The position numbers and the translations under genes were made by a program. Of a stretch of 64,000 nucleotides of DNA, positions 44,766 through 52,435 are shown one piece after another. The notes under the pieces are model-generated. The model searched no databases. It saw only the letters and a program-made list of their open reading frames with translations, and was not told the origin of the DNA. This DNA comes from Chloroflexus aurantiacus J-10-fl. GTDB lineage: Bacteria; Chloroflexota; Chloroflexia; Chloroflexales; Chloroflexaceae. The DNA lies in contig NC_010175.1 in NCBI RefSeq assembly GCF_000018865.1, positions 4,588,001 through 4,652,000 of the forward strand. The letters run 5' to 3'. The stretch's first letter is position 1. Each line of letters opens with the position of its first letter.

Positions 44766-44905
44766 GAAAATAGGACAGAGAAAATAGGACAGAGAAAATA
44801 GGACAGAGAAAATAGGACAGAGAAAATAGGACAGAGAAAATAGGACAGAGAAAATAGGACAGAGAAAATAGGATAGAGAAAATAGGATATAGGATATTAG
44901 GGTAT
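44766..44905. repeat. 14-bp microsatellite (AAAATAGGACAGAG units)
   Basis: Seven perfect copies at a strict 14-base period (ATAGGACAG at 44770, 44784, 44798, 44812, 44826, 44840, 44854), then two degenerate copies. It follows the tRNA gene on its 5' side. The wider gap 44711-45207 contains only this array, the repeats at 44941-45060 and a CACAGAG-type element. Confidence 0.93.
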
Positions 44906-44940
44906 AGGATGTAGGAGACTTTAGGGTATGTACATTTTAT

Positions 44941-45060
44941 CACGTGTGAGCTGGAGGCTCGCGCTCCCAGGGCAGTGCTGGTGTATAACAGCGGCTGTAT
45001 AGCTCTTGGCGTATGTGCAACTTGTTACGTGTGAGCTGGAGGCTCGCGCTCCCAGGGACG
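44941..45060. repeat. 31-bp direct repeat
   Basis: CACGTGTGAGCTGGAGGCTC plus 'gcgctcccaggg' occurs at about 44941-44972 and, with one change, at 45029-45059. No gene is seen around it. Confidence 0.8.
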
Positions 45061-45207
45061 AGCATGTTCTGTAAGTTAACAGGATCGGGGCGCACAGCCG
45101 TGCGCCCCTACCGAACGGAAACAAGGCATACATCCGCCATCTCTGTGTTCTCAGTGCCTCTGTGGTGCAATGACCTCAGCGCCCCCCTCGCGTTCCAGAT
45201 GTTGCTG

Positions 45208-46149
45208 CTACTGCATTGCCAGCGCCTCTTGCGGCGAGCGGGTCGTTATCATACCTTCCATAGCCACATTCAGATGCGTGAGCGTCATTGCTACCGTGGC
45301 CGAAATACCGGTAAGGATCACCTGGCAACCGAGCAGACGCAGCGCCCGCGCAGTCTGGATCAGCGCCTGCGCAACCTGGGTGTCAACTGCGCTCACCCCA
45401 CTGATGTCGAGAATGACACGACGGGCACGCCGGGCATTGGCTTCTTGAAGCAGGCGCGTCGTTAGCGCCTGAGCACGTCGGCTATCGAGTGCGCCCACAA
45501 TCGGGGCCATCAGCACACCCTCCGCCAGCGTGATGGTTGGTGTCTCAAGCACGGATACCAGTTCGAGCAACCGTTGCTGTTCGGTGTTACGTTGCGCCAG
45601 CTCTTCCGCCTGCGCAGCCAGTTCGTGTTCCCGTTGTTCAGCCCACGCACGGGCTTCTTCTGCCTCGCGTCTTGCCGCCTCCAGGTGCTGAGCATTATCA
45701 ATCGCCAAACGACTGAAGATCATGCCGCCGACGATAAACGCAAACGTTACCAGCTCGAAAGGATTGACATAGGGACCACCACCCGCCCGGTAAGCAAATG
45801 TGACCAGTAGTGTTAGTGCGCTTGCTGCAATCCAGAATGGACTGGTCAACACCAGTGCCAGTGCCGGAATAGTGTAGAGCAAATGATGGAATCGTGCATC
45901 AATGAATATTTCATCGGTTCCAAATGCGACAATCACCGTGAGTAGAATGATCAGCAATGGACGTGCCGGCTCCCACCCACGCCAGTAGGCAAACCACAGG
46001 CCACCGCTAATAACCAGACCTGCAAGCACTGACACAATGGTTGACAATAGTGGTTCGGGAAAGAATGCAAGAAAAAGTGCAATGACGGCCAATCCGGTAA
46101 GGAAGCCAAAAACGCCGTGGTTGATCTGTTGCTGTGTGAGGCGGATCAT
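45208..46149 (-). CDS. Membrane-anchored STAS (RsbR-like) protein
   Basis: A 313-residue protein. Six hydrophobic helices occupy residues ~10-160, a Glu/Arg-rich coiled coil spans ~165-205, and a C-terminal STAS domain covers ~210-310 (ILDISGVSAVDTQVAQALIQ, LLGCQVILTGISATVAMTL). The VDT corresponds to the phosphorylatable threonine region of RsbR proteins. It probably passes a membrane signal to a serine kinase/phosphatase switch. Its start overlaps the upstream HAMP-STAS gene by four bases. Confidence 0.87.
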   Translation of the reverse strand: MIRLTQQQINHGVFGFLTGLAVIALFLAFFPEPLLSTIVSVLAGLVISGGLWFAYWRGWEPARPLLIILLTVIVAFGTDEIFIDARFHHLLYTIPALALVLTSPFWIAASALTLLVTFAYRAGGGPYVNPFELVTFAFIVGGMIFSRLAIDNAQHLEAARREAEEARAWAEQREHELAAQAEELAQRNTEQQRLLELVSVLETPTITLAEGVLMAPIVGALDSRRAQALTTRLLQEANARRARRVILDISGVSAVDTQVAQALIQTARALRLLGCQVILTGISATVAMTLTHLNVAMEGMITTRSPQEALAMQ

Positions 46150-47195
46150 CCCTGATCTCCTGACAATTTCAGAGCGCTCTGCAGGTCACTAAACGAACGA
46201 ATACCATTCAAATGCACACCAAGGCCAACAATTGATTGCACAACTTCAGGGCGGATACCGACCAGGACGACCTGTGCCCCAAGCAAGCGTGCAGCCTGTA
46301 CTACCCGGATTAACCCCTGCGCTATCTGGGTATCGATCACCGGTACACCGGTAACGTCGAGTAACAATCGACGGGCGCCGGTCGCGGCAAGCCGTCCAAG
46401 CGCCTGCTCCTGTACCTGGCTCAAGCGTGCCGTATCAAGCGCTCCAACCAGCGGCATCACCAGGGTGTCGCGATTGATCGGTAGCACCGGTACGCTTAGT
46501 TCGCGAATAGCATCGCGTTGCTGCTGAATAATTGCCAGTTGTTCCGACACCTGTCGGTGTGCGGCTTCGATTGCATCGCGGGACTGAATTGCCTGCTGGT
46601 AGAGCCGTTCCAGATCGCGAGTTTGCCGCCGGATTGTGTCGGTCATTTGGTTGAACGCTCGTTGTAGTGCACCGACTTCGTCTTCACTGGTAATGGTGAT
46701 TGGTTGATCAGAGCGCCCTTCGGCCAGCGCTGCTGCGGCAGCAGAGAGATGCCGCAAGGGGCGGACAATCGAGCGCTCGATCAGCCAGAGCAGGAACAGC
46801 GTAAGTACCCCCATGCCTGCCAGCGCTACCCCAATACCGGTAAACGTTGCCATCACTTCGATGGCTATCTGGCGCTGTGTAGCCGCCTTCATGTCCGCAA
46901 TATACTCCATTGCCTGGGCTGAGAATTGTTCACGTTGCTCTTCAATCGTCTCAATTGTTTCGTATAAGACGTCGGCTTGCGCTTCAGTCAGTGATTGGAC
47001 GTCAGGGGGTATCTGTTCTTGCAATGCTTGCGTCAGACTCAGAAGGGTTTCGGTCTGGCGGACAATCATATCTTGATCGGATACTTGAAGCAGACTGTAG
47101 CGTTCATGCGCATTACGTAAAGATCGGATCAGCGACTCGACATTGCTGAGCAGTTCCTTACGGAAACAATGCTCACATTCACTATCTCTGTTCAC
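46146..47195 (-). CDS. HAMP-STAS (RsbR-like) protein, probably truncated at its N-terminus
   Basis: A 349-residue frame. Residues ~15-110 look like an extracytoplasmic helical sensor, one membrane helix covers ~113-140, a HAMP domain follows (RSIVRPLRHLSAAAAALAEG), then a coiled coil and a STAS domain with DVTGVPVIDTQIAQGLI and GIRPEVVQSIVGLG. The match to RsbRA (GVPV.DT; GIRPE..QT) is good. The expected first membrane helix is missing. The only start is a GTG at 47195 with no ribosome binding site, directly after a TAA, and it lies inside a CACAGAG repeat. So the true 5' end seems lost. Confidence 0.8.
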   Translation of the reverse strand: MNRDSECEHCFRKELLSNVESLIRSLRNAHERYSLLQVSDQDMIVRQTETLLSLTQALQEQIPPDVQSLTEAQADVLYETIETIEEQREQFSAQAMEYIADMKAATQRQIAIEVMATFTGIGVALAGMGVLTLFLLWLIERSIVRPLRHLSAAAAALAEGRSDQPITITSEDEVGALQRAFNQMTDTIRRQTRDLERLYQQAIQSRDAIEAAHRQVSEQLAIIQQQRDAIRELSVPVLPINRDTLVMPLVGALDTARLSQVQEQALGRLAATGARRLLLDVTGVPVIDTQIAQGLIRVVQAARLLGAQVVLVGIRPEVVQSIVGLGVHLNGIRSFSDLQSALKLSGDQG

Positions 47196-47390
47196 TTAGT
47201 GTCTCTGTGGTGCAATTCCTCACTACACTGCACCGGGAATAACCGCCAGCGTAAGGATACAGAACATCTCTGTGTTCTCTGTGGCTCTGTGGTGCAATTC
47301 CCTCACCACACTGCGCCGGGAATGATCACCAGTGCAAGGACTCAGAATATCTCTGTGTTTTCAGTGTCTCTGAGGTGCAATTCCCACTCC
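47176..47390. repeat. Three tandem ~84-bp repeats containing a CACAGAG-type core
   Basis: The phrase TCTCTGTGGTGCAATTCC-(T)CAC followed by 'cactgc-ccgggaat' recurs three times (about 47201, 47286 and 47368), separated by 'agga-(t/c)acagaa'. The first copy overlaps the start of the HAMP-STAS frame. Confidence 0.85.
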
Positions 47391-47398
47391 TACGACAC

Positions 47399-47889
47399 GC
47401 TATGCATTACCCATAACTGGTGTCAACCACGTGCGTATCGGCTGGTATGATCGCTATTGGCGCTGTTGTGAGCGACCGCCTCGGTGGCAGTGCGCTGCAC
47501 CAGCCGTGCTATCACATGCTGAATGGATTGCCGTACCCGCTCTTCATGCGCGTGGCGCAAGGTTTGGAGTGCGGCAGCCATGCTGCCGCGCCAGCCGTGC
47601 TCACGATCCGGCGCGTGGTACACCGTTACCCATCCTGATCACGGGAGAGCTGGAGGAGAGCTGGATGTGCTCGCTTCGATCATCGAGTTGGTCAGGCATG
47701 CATGAGCTACCTGCCGTAGACGGTTTGTTGCAATAGATTTATGCCTGCACACCAGCGGCCACGACCAGCACCTGACGGCAGTGGCGAGGATGCTTGCACG
47801 CAGGCTGGAAGCCTGCGCCACGCCACCCGTGCCACGGGGAGCGCTTGCAGTCCGGCCTAACGCAGGGTGACATGTGGGTAATGCATAGC
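47399..47889. mobile_element. Possible non-autonomous element bounded by 15-bp inverted repeats
   Basis: GCTATGCATTACCCA (47399-47413) recurs exactly inverted at 47875-47889. The 490 bp between contains a copy of the dispersed hairpin-core repeat (47455-47735, hairpin GCGGCAGCCATGCTGCCGC at 47571-47589) and GC-rich hairpins (GGCTGGAAGCC, 47801-47818), but no protein gene. No target-site duplication was recognised, so the mobility call is tentative. Confidence 0.4.
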
Positions 47890-47920
47890 ACGACACGGGT
47901 GGGGTGTCAGGGGGAGGGTA

Positions 47921-49876
47921 TCATCTCGCCACCTGATCTCCCTGCCGGCGCTCAAGCGCGAACAGAATAATGGCTACGTCTGCCGGATTGATTCCGGCCA
48001 GCCGCCCGGCCTGGCCTAACGTCGCCGGACGGAAACGCATCAGCACCTGTCGGGCTTCATTACGTAAACCCGGCAATGAGGTGTAGTCAAAATCAGGTGG
48101 AATCCGCCGATGCTCCATCTTCTGCATGCGTGCCACTTCACGCTCCTGACGGGCGATGTAGCCGCTGTATTTGCAACCGATTTCCACCTGCTCGATCACC
48201 GCATCACTGAGCGCCGGTAAGTCAGGAAGTGCATCGCGCAATTGTGTGTACCGGACTTCGGGTCGGGCCAGAACTTCGGCAACGGTAACCGGTTGACTGA
48301 TCGGCTTGATCCCGTGTGCTTCCAGGCTGGCATTAACCGCTGCTGAAGGGAAGATGCGACGTTCACGCATCTGCTGCAATGCATGCTCGGTCTGCTGTCG
48401 TCGCGCTTCCACGACCGCTGCCCGCTCACCGTCAACCAGTCCAAGCCGATACGCCAGTGGCGTCAGGCGCAGATCGGCGTTATCTCCACGCAGTAGCAGC
48501 CGATACTCAGCCCGCGAGGTAAACATGCGGTACGGCTCACGAATCTCTTTGGTGGTCAGGTCATCGATCAAGACACCAATGTACGCTTCGGCTCGCCCCA
48601 AAATCACCGGCGGCTTACCCTGCACATAGTGGGCCGCATTAATCCCTGCCATCAATCCCTGCGCTGCCGCCTCCTCGTAGCCGGTGGTGCCGTTGATCTG
48701 CCCGGCGAAGAACAATCCACGTAGCCGGCGCGTCTGCATGTCGGCAGTAATCTCACCGGTCGCGACTGCATCGTACTCGATAGCGTAGCCGATCCGCATT
48801 AATTCGACATTGCGTAACGCCGGGATCGAACGCAGCATTGCCCACTGTACGTCTTCAGGCAGCGAGGTGTTGCACCCCTGTACATAGACCTCTGACGTTG
48901 TCCAGCCTTCCGGCTCCAGGAACAGCCCGTGCCGCTCCTTGTCGGCGAAGCGCACAATCTTATCTTCGATACTCGGACAATAACGCGGCCCGACGCCTTC
49001 AATGATCCCACTGAAGAGGGGGGCACGGTGCAGGTTTTCGCGGATGATTGCGTGAAATTCGGGCGTCGTATGCACCTGATAGCAGGGTAACTGCGGTCGC
49101 CAGCCGTCGAGCTGTGGGTGCGGGTAGACTGGTGCTGGCGGGCCGTGGTATTCAGGGGGCGGAATTGTTTCACCAAGTTCGGGATAGTAGTGGCCGAACG
49201 ACAACGGTGTGTCACTGCCGGGTTGCAATTCGGTCAGCGAGAAGTCTATCGTCGCCGCAGCAAGGCGCGGTGGCGTCCCCGTCTTGAGGCGCACCAGCGG
49301 AAAACCGAGTGCCGCCAGGTCTTCACTGAGCGCCATGGCCGGCGCTTCACCGGCGCGACCGGCACCCCACATCGCTTCACCAGTGATTGCCCGGCCCCGC
49401 AGAAAGGTACCGGTGGTCAGGATCACTGCCGGTGCCAGATACCGCCAGCCCGTGTGGGTCGTCACCGTGAAACATTGGGTGTCGGCGTTCGGTGGGGCGA
49501 TCCGTTCAACCATCGCCTGGCGCAGATCGAGATTGGGCACCCGTTCAAGCGTCTCTTTCATCAGGCGGGCGTACAGCCGCTTATCACACTGCGCCCGCAA
49601 CGATTGCACCGCCGGCCCTTTACTCTCATTGAGCAGCCGAATCTGAATTGCGCTACGGTCGGTAATACGACCCATCAGACCACCCAGCGCATCGATCTCG
49701 CGCACCAGATGGCCTTTCGCCGGCCCGCCAATGCTCGGATTACACGACATATGGGCCAGCTTGTCCAGATCAATAGTCAACAACAGGGTCCGGCAACCCA
49801 ACCGGGCCGCAGCATGCGCGGCTTCACATCCGGCGTGGCCGGCACCCACCACAATGACATCGTAACGTGTTTGCAT
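47921..49876 (-). CDS. mnmG: tRNA uridine-5-carboxymethylaminomethyl modification enzyme
   Basis: A 651-residue FAD protein. The N-terminal dinucleotide fold VIVVGAGHAGCEAAHAAARLG, SCNPSIGGPAKGHLVREIDALGG, FTSRAEYRLLLRGDNADLRL and the C-terminal YSGYIARQEREVARMQKME helices match MnmG/GidA closely. With MnmE it modifies the wobble uridine of several tRNAs. Full length, start ATG at 49876. Divergent from the response-regulator gene. Confidence 0.96.
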   Translation of the reverse strand: MQTRYDVIVVGAGHAGCEAAHAAARLGCRTLLLTIDLDKLAHMSCNPSIGGPAKGHLVREIDALGGLMGRITDRSAIQIRLLNESKGPAVQSLRAQCDKRLYARLMKETLERVPNLDLRQAMVERIAPPNADTQCFTVTTHTGWRYLAPAVILTTGTFLRGRAITGEAMWGAGRAGEAPAMALSEDLAALGFPLVRLKTGTPPRLAAATIDFSLTELQPGSDTPLSFGHYYPELGETIPPPEYHGPPAPVYPHPQLDGWRPQLPCYQVHTTPEFHAIIRENLHRAPLFSGIIEGVGPRYCPSIEDKIVRFADKERHGLFLEPEGWTTSEVYVQGCNTSLPEDVQWAMLRSIPALRNVELMRIGYAIEYDAVATGEITADMQTRRLRGLFFAGQINGTTGYEEAAAQGLMAGINAAHYVQGKPPVILGRAEAYIGVLIDDLTTKEIREPYRMFTSRAEYRLLLRGDNADLRLTPLAYRLGLVDGERAAVVEARRQQTEHALQQMRERRIFPSAAVNASLEAHGIKPISQPVTVAEVLARPEVRYTQLRDALPDLPALSDAVIEQVEIGCKYSGYIARQEREVARMQKMEHRRIPPDFDYTSLPGLRNEARQVLMRFRPATLGQAGRLAGINPADVAIILFALERRQGDQVAR

Positions 49877-49894
49877 AGGCGGACGTGGTATAAT
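49866..49894 (+). promoter_or_regulatory. Extended -10 promoter for the receiver-HTH gene
   Basis: TGGTATAAT (49886-49894) is an extended -10 element; the matching -35 position is poor, as is usual for this class. It lies about 50 bp upstream of the start at 49943 and overlaps the first codons of mnmG on the other strand. Confidence 0.6.
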
Positions 49895-49942
49895 GACGCA
49901 ACGTGCGAAGACGTTCGTTCGCTATTGATCACTCATCATCAT

Positions 49943-50896
49943 ATGCGCACCATCCTTATTATAGACGATGATGTTGCCTTCATGGCAAAATTGAAAGAGC
50001 AATTGCAAGAGGCCGGTTATCGGGTCTTGACCAGCAATATTCTGCAATCGGCAGAGCACACCTGCGTTCGTGAGCAGCCTGATCTGGTGCTGTTAGAGGT
50101 TCGCACAGAACAAGGGGCCGGCTGGGATGCCCTGCCGCGACTGGCGGCACTGCAACCGGTTATCGTTCTCAGTAAGGCCGGTTTGGAAGAAGACGTGATG
50201 CGTGCATTTGCCGCCGGCGCGACCGATTACGTCGCCAAACCATACCGCACTGGCGAACTACTGGCCCGGATTCAGGCGCGGATGTTACCGGAAGCGCCGG
50301 TGCTGACGCCACCCCAACCGAAAATCGATACAGAAGGAGCAACCCAAACAATGTCCCAACCAACACGACGTCGCTCTGCCGATGAGGAGAGCGAATCGGT
50401 GTTTATGAGCGAAGCGGAAGAGCTGGCTCTGTTGCGCAGCACTGAAGGCACGGCTGACATTCGCCAGCTTACTGAAAGTGAAGAGCAGGCCAGCTTTGGG
50501 CAACGCCTACGCGCCGAACGTCAGCGGCGACACCTGACGCTGGTGCAGGTCGAAAATGAAATTAAGGTTCGTATGTACTACCTGCAGGCCATTGAAGATG
50601 AGCAGTGGTCGCTGCTACCGCGCGGCCCGGCAGCAGTTCGGATGATGCGCGCCTACGCCTCTTTCTTCGGCATTGATTCGTCGGCAGCCGAAGCCGAATA
50701 TCGGAAACGGTATCAGGTTGACGAGAAGTCGCCCTCATTTTCATTTACCGTTGGTAATGTCAACACCCGTGTCTTGCGTCGAACGCCGCCGCGCTGGTTG
50801 ATCGTCGTGCTGGCGATTGTGCTGGCGCTTGCCATTGCGGGAGGAGCGATCTATCTGTTCGATCCGATGTTTTTTAGTCGGATATTGGGTGGGTGA
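49943..50896 (+). CDS. Response-regulator receiver fused to a RodZ-like HTH and membrane helix
   Basis: About 317 residues. Residues 1-115 form a receiver domain (ILIIDDDVAFMAKLKEQL; the Asp position is taken by LVLLEVRTEQG, i.e. Glu or none, near residue 53; TDYVAKPYRTGELL has the Lys). Residues ~180-250 form a RodZ-type HTH (FGQRLRAERQRRHLTLVQVE, YYLQAIEDEQWSLLPRGPAA). One membrane helix lies at ~290-310 (WLIVVLAIVLALAIAGGAIY). I start at the ATG at 49943; the frame runs further back only as mnmG antisense. The missing phospho-Asp suggests a non-phosphorylated receiver. Role unknown, perhaps linked to cell shape. Confidence 0.82.
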   Translation: MRTILIIDDDVAFMAKLKEQLQEAGYRVLTSNILQSAEHTCVREQPDLVLLEVRTEQGAGWDALPRLAALQPVIVLSKAGLEEDVMRAFAAGATDYVAKPYRTGELLARIQARMLPEAPVLTPPQPKIDTEGATQTMSQPTRRRSADEESESVFMSEAEELALLRSTEGTADIRQLTESEEQASFGQRLRAERQRRHLTLVQVENEIKVRMYYLQAIEDEQWSLLPRGPAAVRMMRAYASFFGIDSSAAEAEYRKRYQVDEKSPSFSFTVGNVNTRVLRRTPPRWLIVVLAIVLALAIAGGAIYLFDPMFFSRILGG

Positions 50897-50960
50897 GAAG
50901 ATAGAAAATAGAAGATAGAAAATAGAAGATAGAAGTGAGAAGGTAGGAGGGAGGAAAATG
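50894..50960. repeat. 14-bp microsatellite (GAAGATAGAAAATA units), short
   Basis: Almost three copies of GAAGATAGAAAATA follow the stop codon of the receiver-HTH gene, then degenerate purine-rich sequence. Same 7/14-bp period as the other four loci. Confidence 0.8.
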
Positions 50961-51029
50961 GACGGTTTGCGCCGTCCATTTGTTATGTCTACAACGGGTG
51001 GAGTGAATTGTCTGCGGTTTGGTACCCGC

Positions 51030-51600
51030 TGCTGAGGTATCCCCTGGGAGCGCACGCCTCCGGTACGCTCGTCATCCATGACCGCATGTCGTGTCCGTGT
51101 CCTGATGAACATTCCCGCCCCCAGCGGGGGCGGGTTAGGGTGGGGGCGTATCGCAACCCACACGGCAGACCCGGCTACCGTAGGGGCGGGTTCTCAACCC
51201 GCCCCACCACCACACCCGCTGCCGGGGTATCCCCTGGGAGCACGCGCCTCCGGCGCGCTCGTCATCCATGACCGCATGTCGTGTCCGTGTCCTGATGAAC
51301 ATTCCCGCCCCCAGCGGGGGCGGGTTAAGGTGGGGGCGTATCGCAACCCACACGGCAGACCCGGCTACCGTAGGGGCGGGTTCTCAACCCGCCCCTATCA
51401 CCACACCTGCTGCCGGGGTATCCCCTGGGAGCACGCGCCTCCGGCGCGCTCGTCATCCATGACCGCATGTCGTGCCCGTGTCCTGATGAACATTCCCGCC
51501 CCCAGCGGGGGCGGGTTAGGGTGGGGGTGTATCGCAACCCACCCGGCGTACCCGGCTACCGTAGGGGCGGGTTCTCAACCCGCCCCACTACCACCCACGC
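51030..51600. repeat. ~190-bp GC-rich tandem repeat array (three copies)
   Basis: The landmark GACCGCATGTCGTG occurs at about 51080, 51269 and 51460 (periods 189 and 191). Each unit contains CCGCCCCCAGCGGGGGCGGG (a strong hairpin) and a second inverted pair GGGGCGGGTTCTCAACCCGC. Long frames cross it on both strands, but they are repeat-driven with no start signals. It fills the convergent gap 50897-51639. Confidence 0.9.
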
Positions 51601-51639
51601 CAACGATCCGCGAGCAGAGATACCCTCTTGCTCCCATCA

Positions 51640-52176
51640 TCACTTCTGCCAGGGCACATCACTCACTCCAGCCCTGGCGTTCGCAATCCGTGCTGCCACG
51701 AACAGAAAATCCGACAGACGATTGAGATAGGTTAAAATCTCAGGCCGCACCTCTTCCTCGGTAGCCAGCGTCACCACCACCCGTTCGGCCCGCCGGCAGA
51801 TCGTGCGGGCCAGATGGAGATGCGCTGCTACCGGATGCCCACCGGGCAAGATGAACTGCTTCAGCGGCGACAATTCGGCTTCCATTGCGTCAATCTGCTC
51901 TTCCAGAAACGAGGTTAGCTCAGCAGAGACGCGCGGAATGTACGGCGACTCACCGGGTGACGCCAGGTCTGCCCCAACCACAAAAAGCTGATTCTGCACA
52001 ACAGCCAGTACAGCATCGAGTGCCGGATCAGGGCCGGCTGCACGGGCCACACCAAGCGCTGCGTTGCACTCGTCAACTGTGCCATACGCCTGCACTCGCA
52101 GATCGTCTTTCCGAACCCGCTGACCGCCAAACAGACCTGTTTCACCGGCATCCCCGGTGCGTGTGTAGATTTTCAT
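51640..52176 (-). CDS. Cob(I)alamin adenosyltransferase, PduO type
   Basis: About 178 residues. N-terminal KIYTRTGDAGETGLFGG and VQAYGTVDECNAALG, central ILPGGHPVAAHLHLARTICRRAER and C-terminal YLNRLSDFLFVAAR are the PduO-family ATP and cobalamin-binding segments. It makes adenosylcobalamin, the cofactor of methylmalonyl-CoA mutase, which fits the methylmalonyl-CoA chemistry suggested by the decarboxylase operon. Start: ATG at 52176; a GTG at 52188 is possible. Confidence 0.93.
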   Translation of the reverse strand: MKIYTRTGDAGETGLFGGQRVRKDDLRVQAYGTVDECNAALGVARAAGPDPALDAVLAVVQNQLFVVGADLASPGESPYIPRVSAELTSFLEEQIDAMEAELSPLKQFILPGGHPVAAHLHLARTICRRAERVVVTLATEEEVRPEILTYLNRLSDFLFVAARIANARAGVSDVPWQK

Positions 52177-52261
52177 AGCGTTACTCACTTATGCCAGGTA
52201 TTGCACTCTTGTTGTCCATACTACTCGTAGTATACACGAGAGCGTGATAGCGCGAGAGGAT

Positions 52262-52296
52262 GTTTCACCACCGAGACACAGAGGCCACAGAGGTGC
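52262..52296. repeat. CACAGAG-type dispersed repeat
   Basis: TTTCACCACCGAGACACAGA followed by 'ggccacagaggtg' matches the elements at 33.2, 34.25, 45.15 and 47.2 kb. Confidence 0.7.
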
Positions 52297-52435
52297 ATGT
52301 CGCCCCGTATCTGAAAGTTTCGCCTTCACAAAATTACCGATTGCGCTTCCCGAAGATTCGGCTGCGATCTTGCCAAAACCGCCATGATCCGGCTATTCTG
52401 GTTGGTGAAACGTGGAACTAACGCGGAGCACAACG

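Noticed and set aside
49118-49942. Upstream extension of the receiver-HTH frame
   Set aside because: This stretch is antisense to mnmG; the receiver domain begins at the ATG at 49943.
51078-51725. A 215-codon frame across the 190-bp array
   Set aside because: Composed of repeated GC-rich hairpin translation, with no start signal, and its end is antisense to the adenosyltransferase gene.
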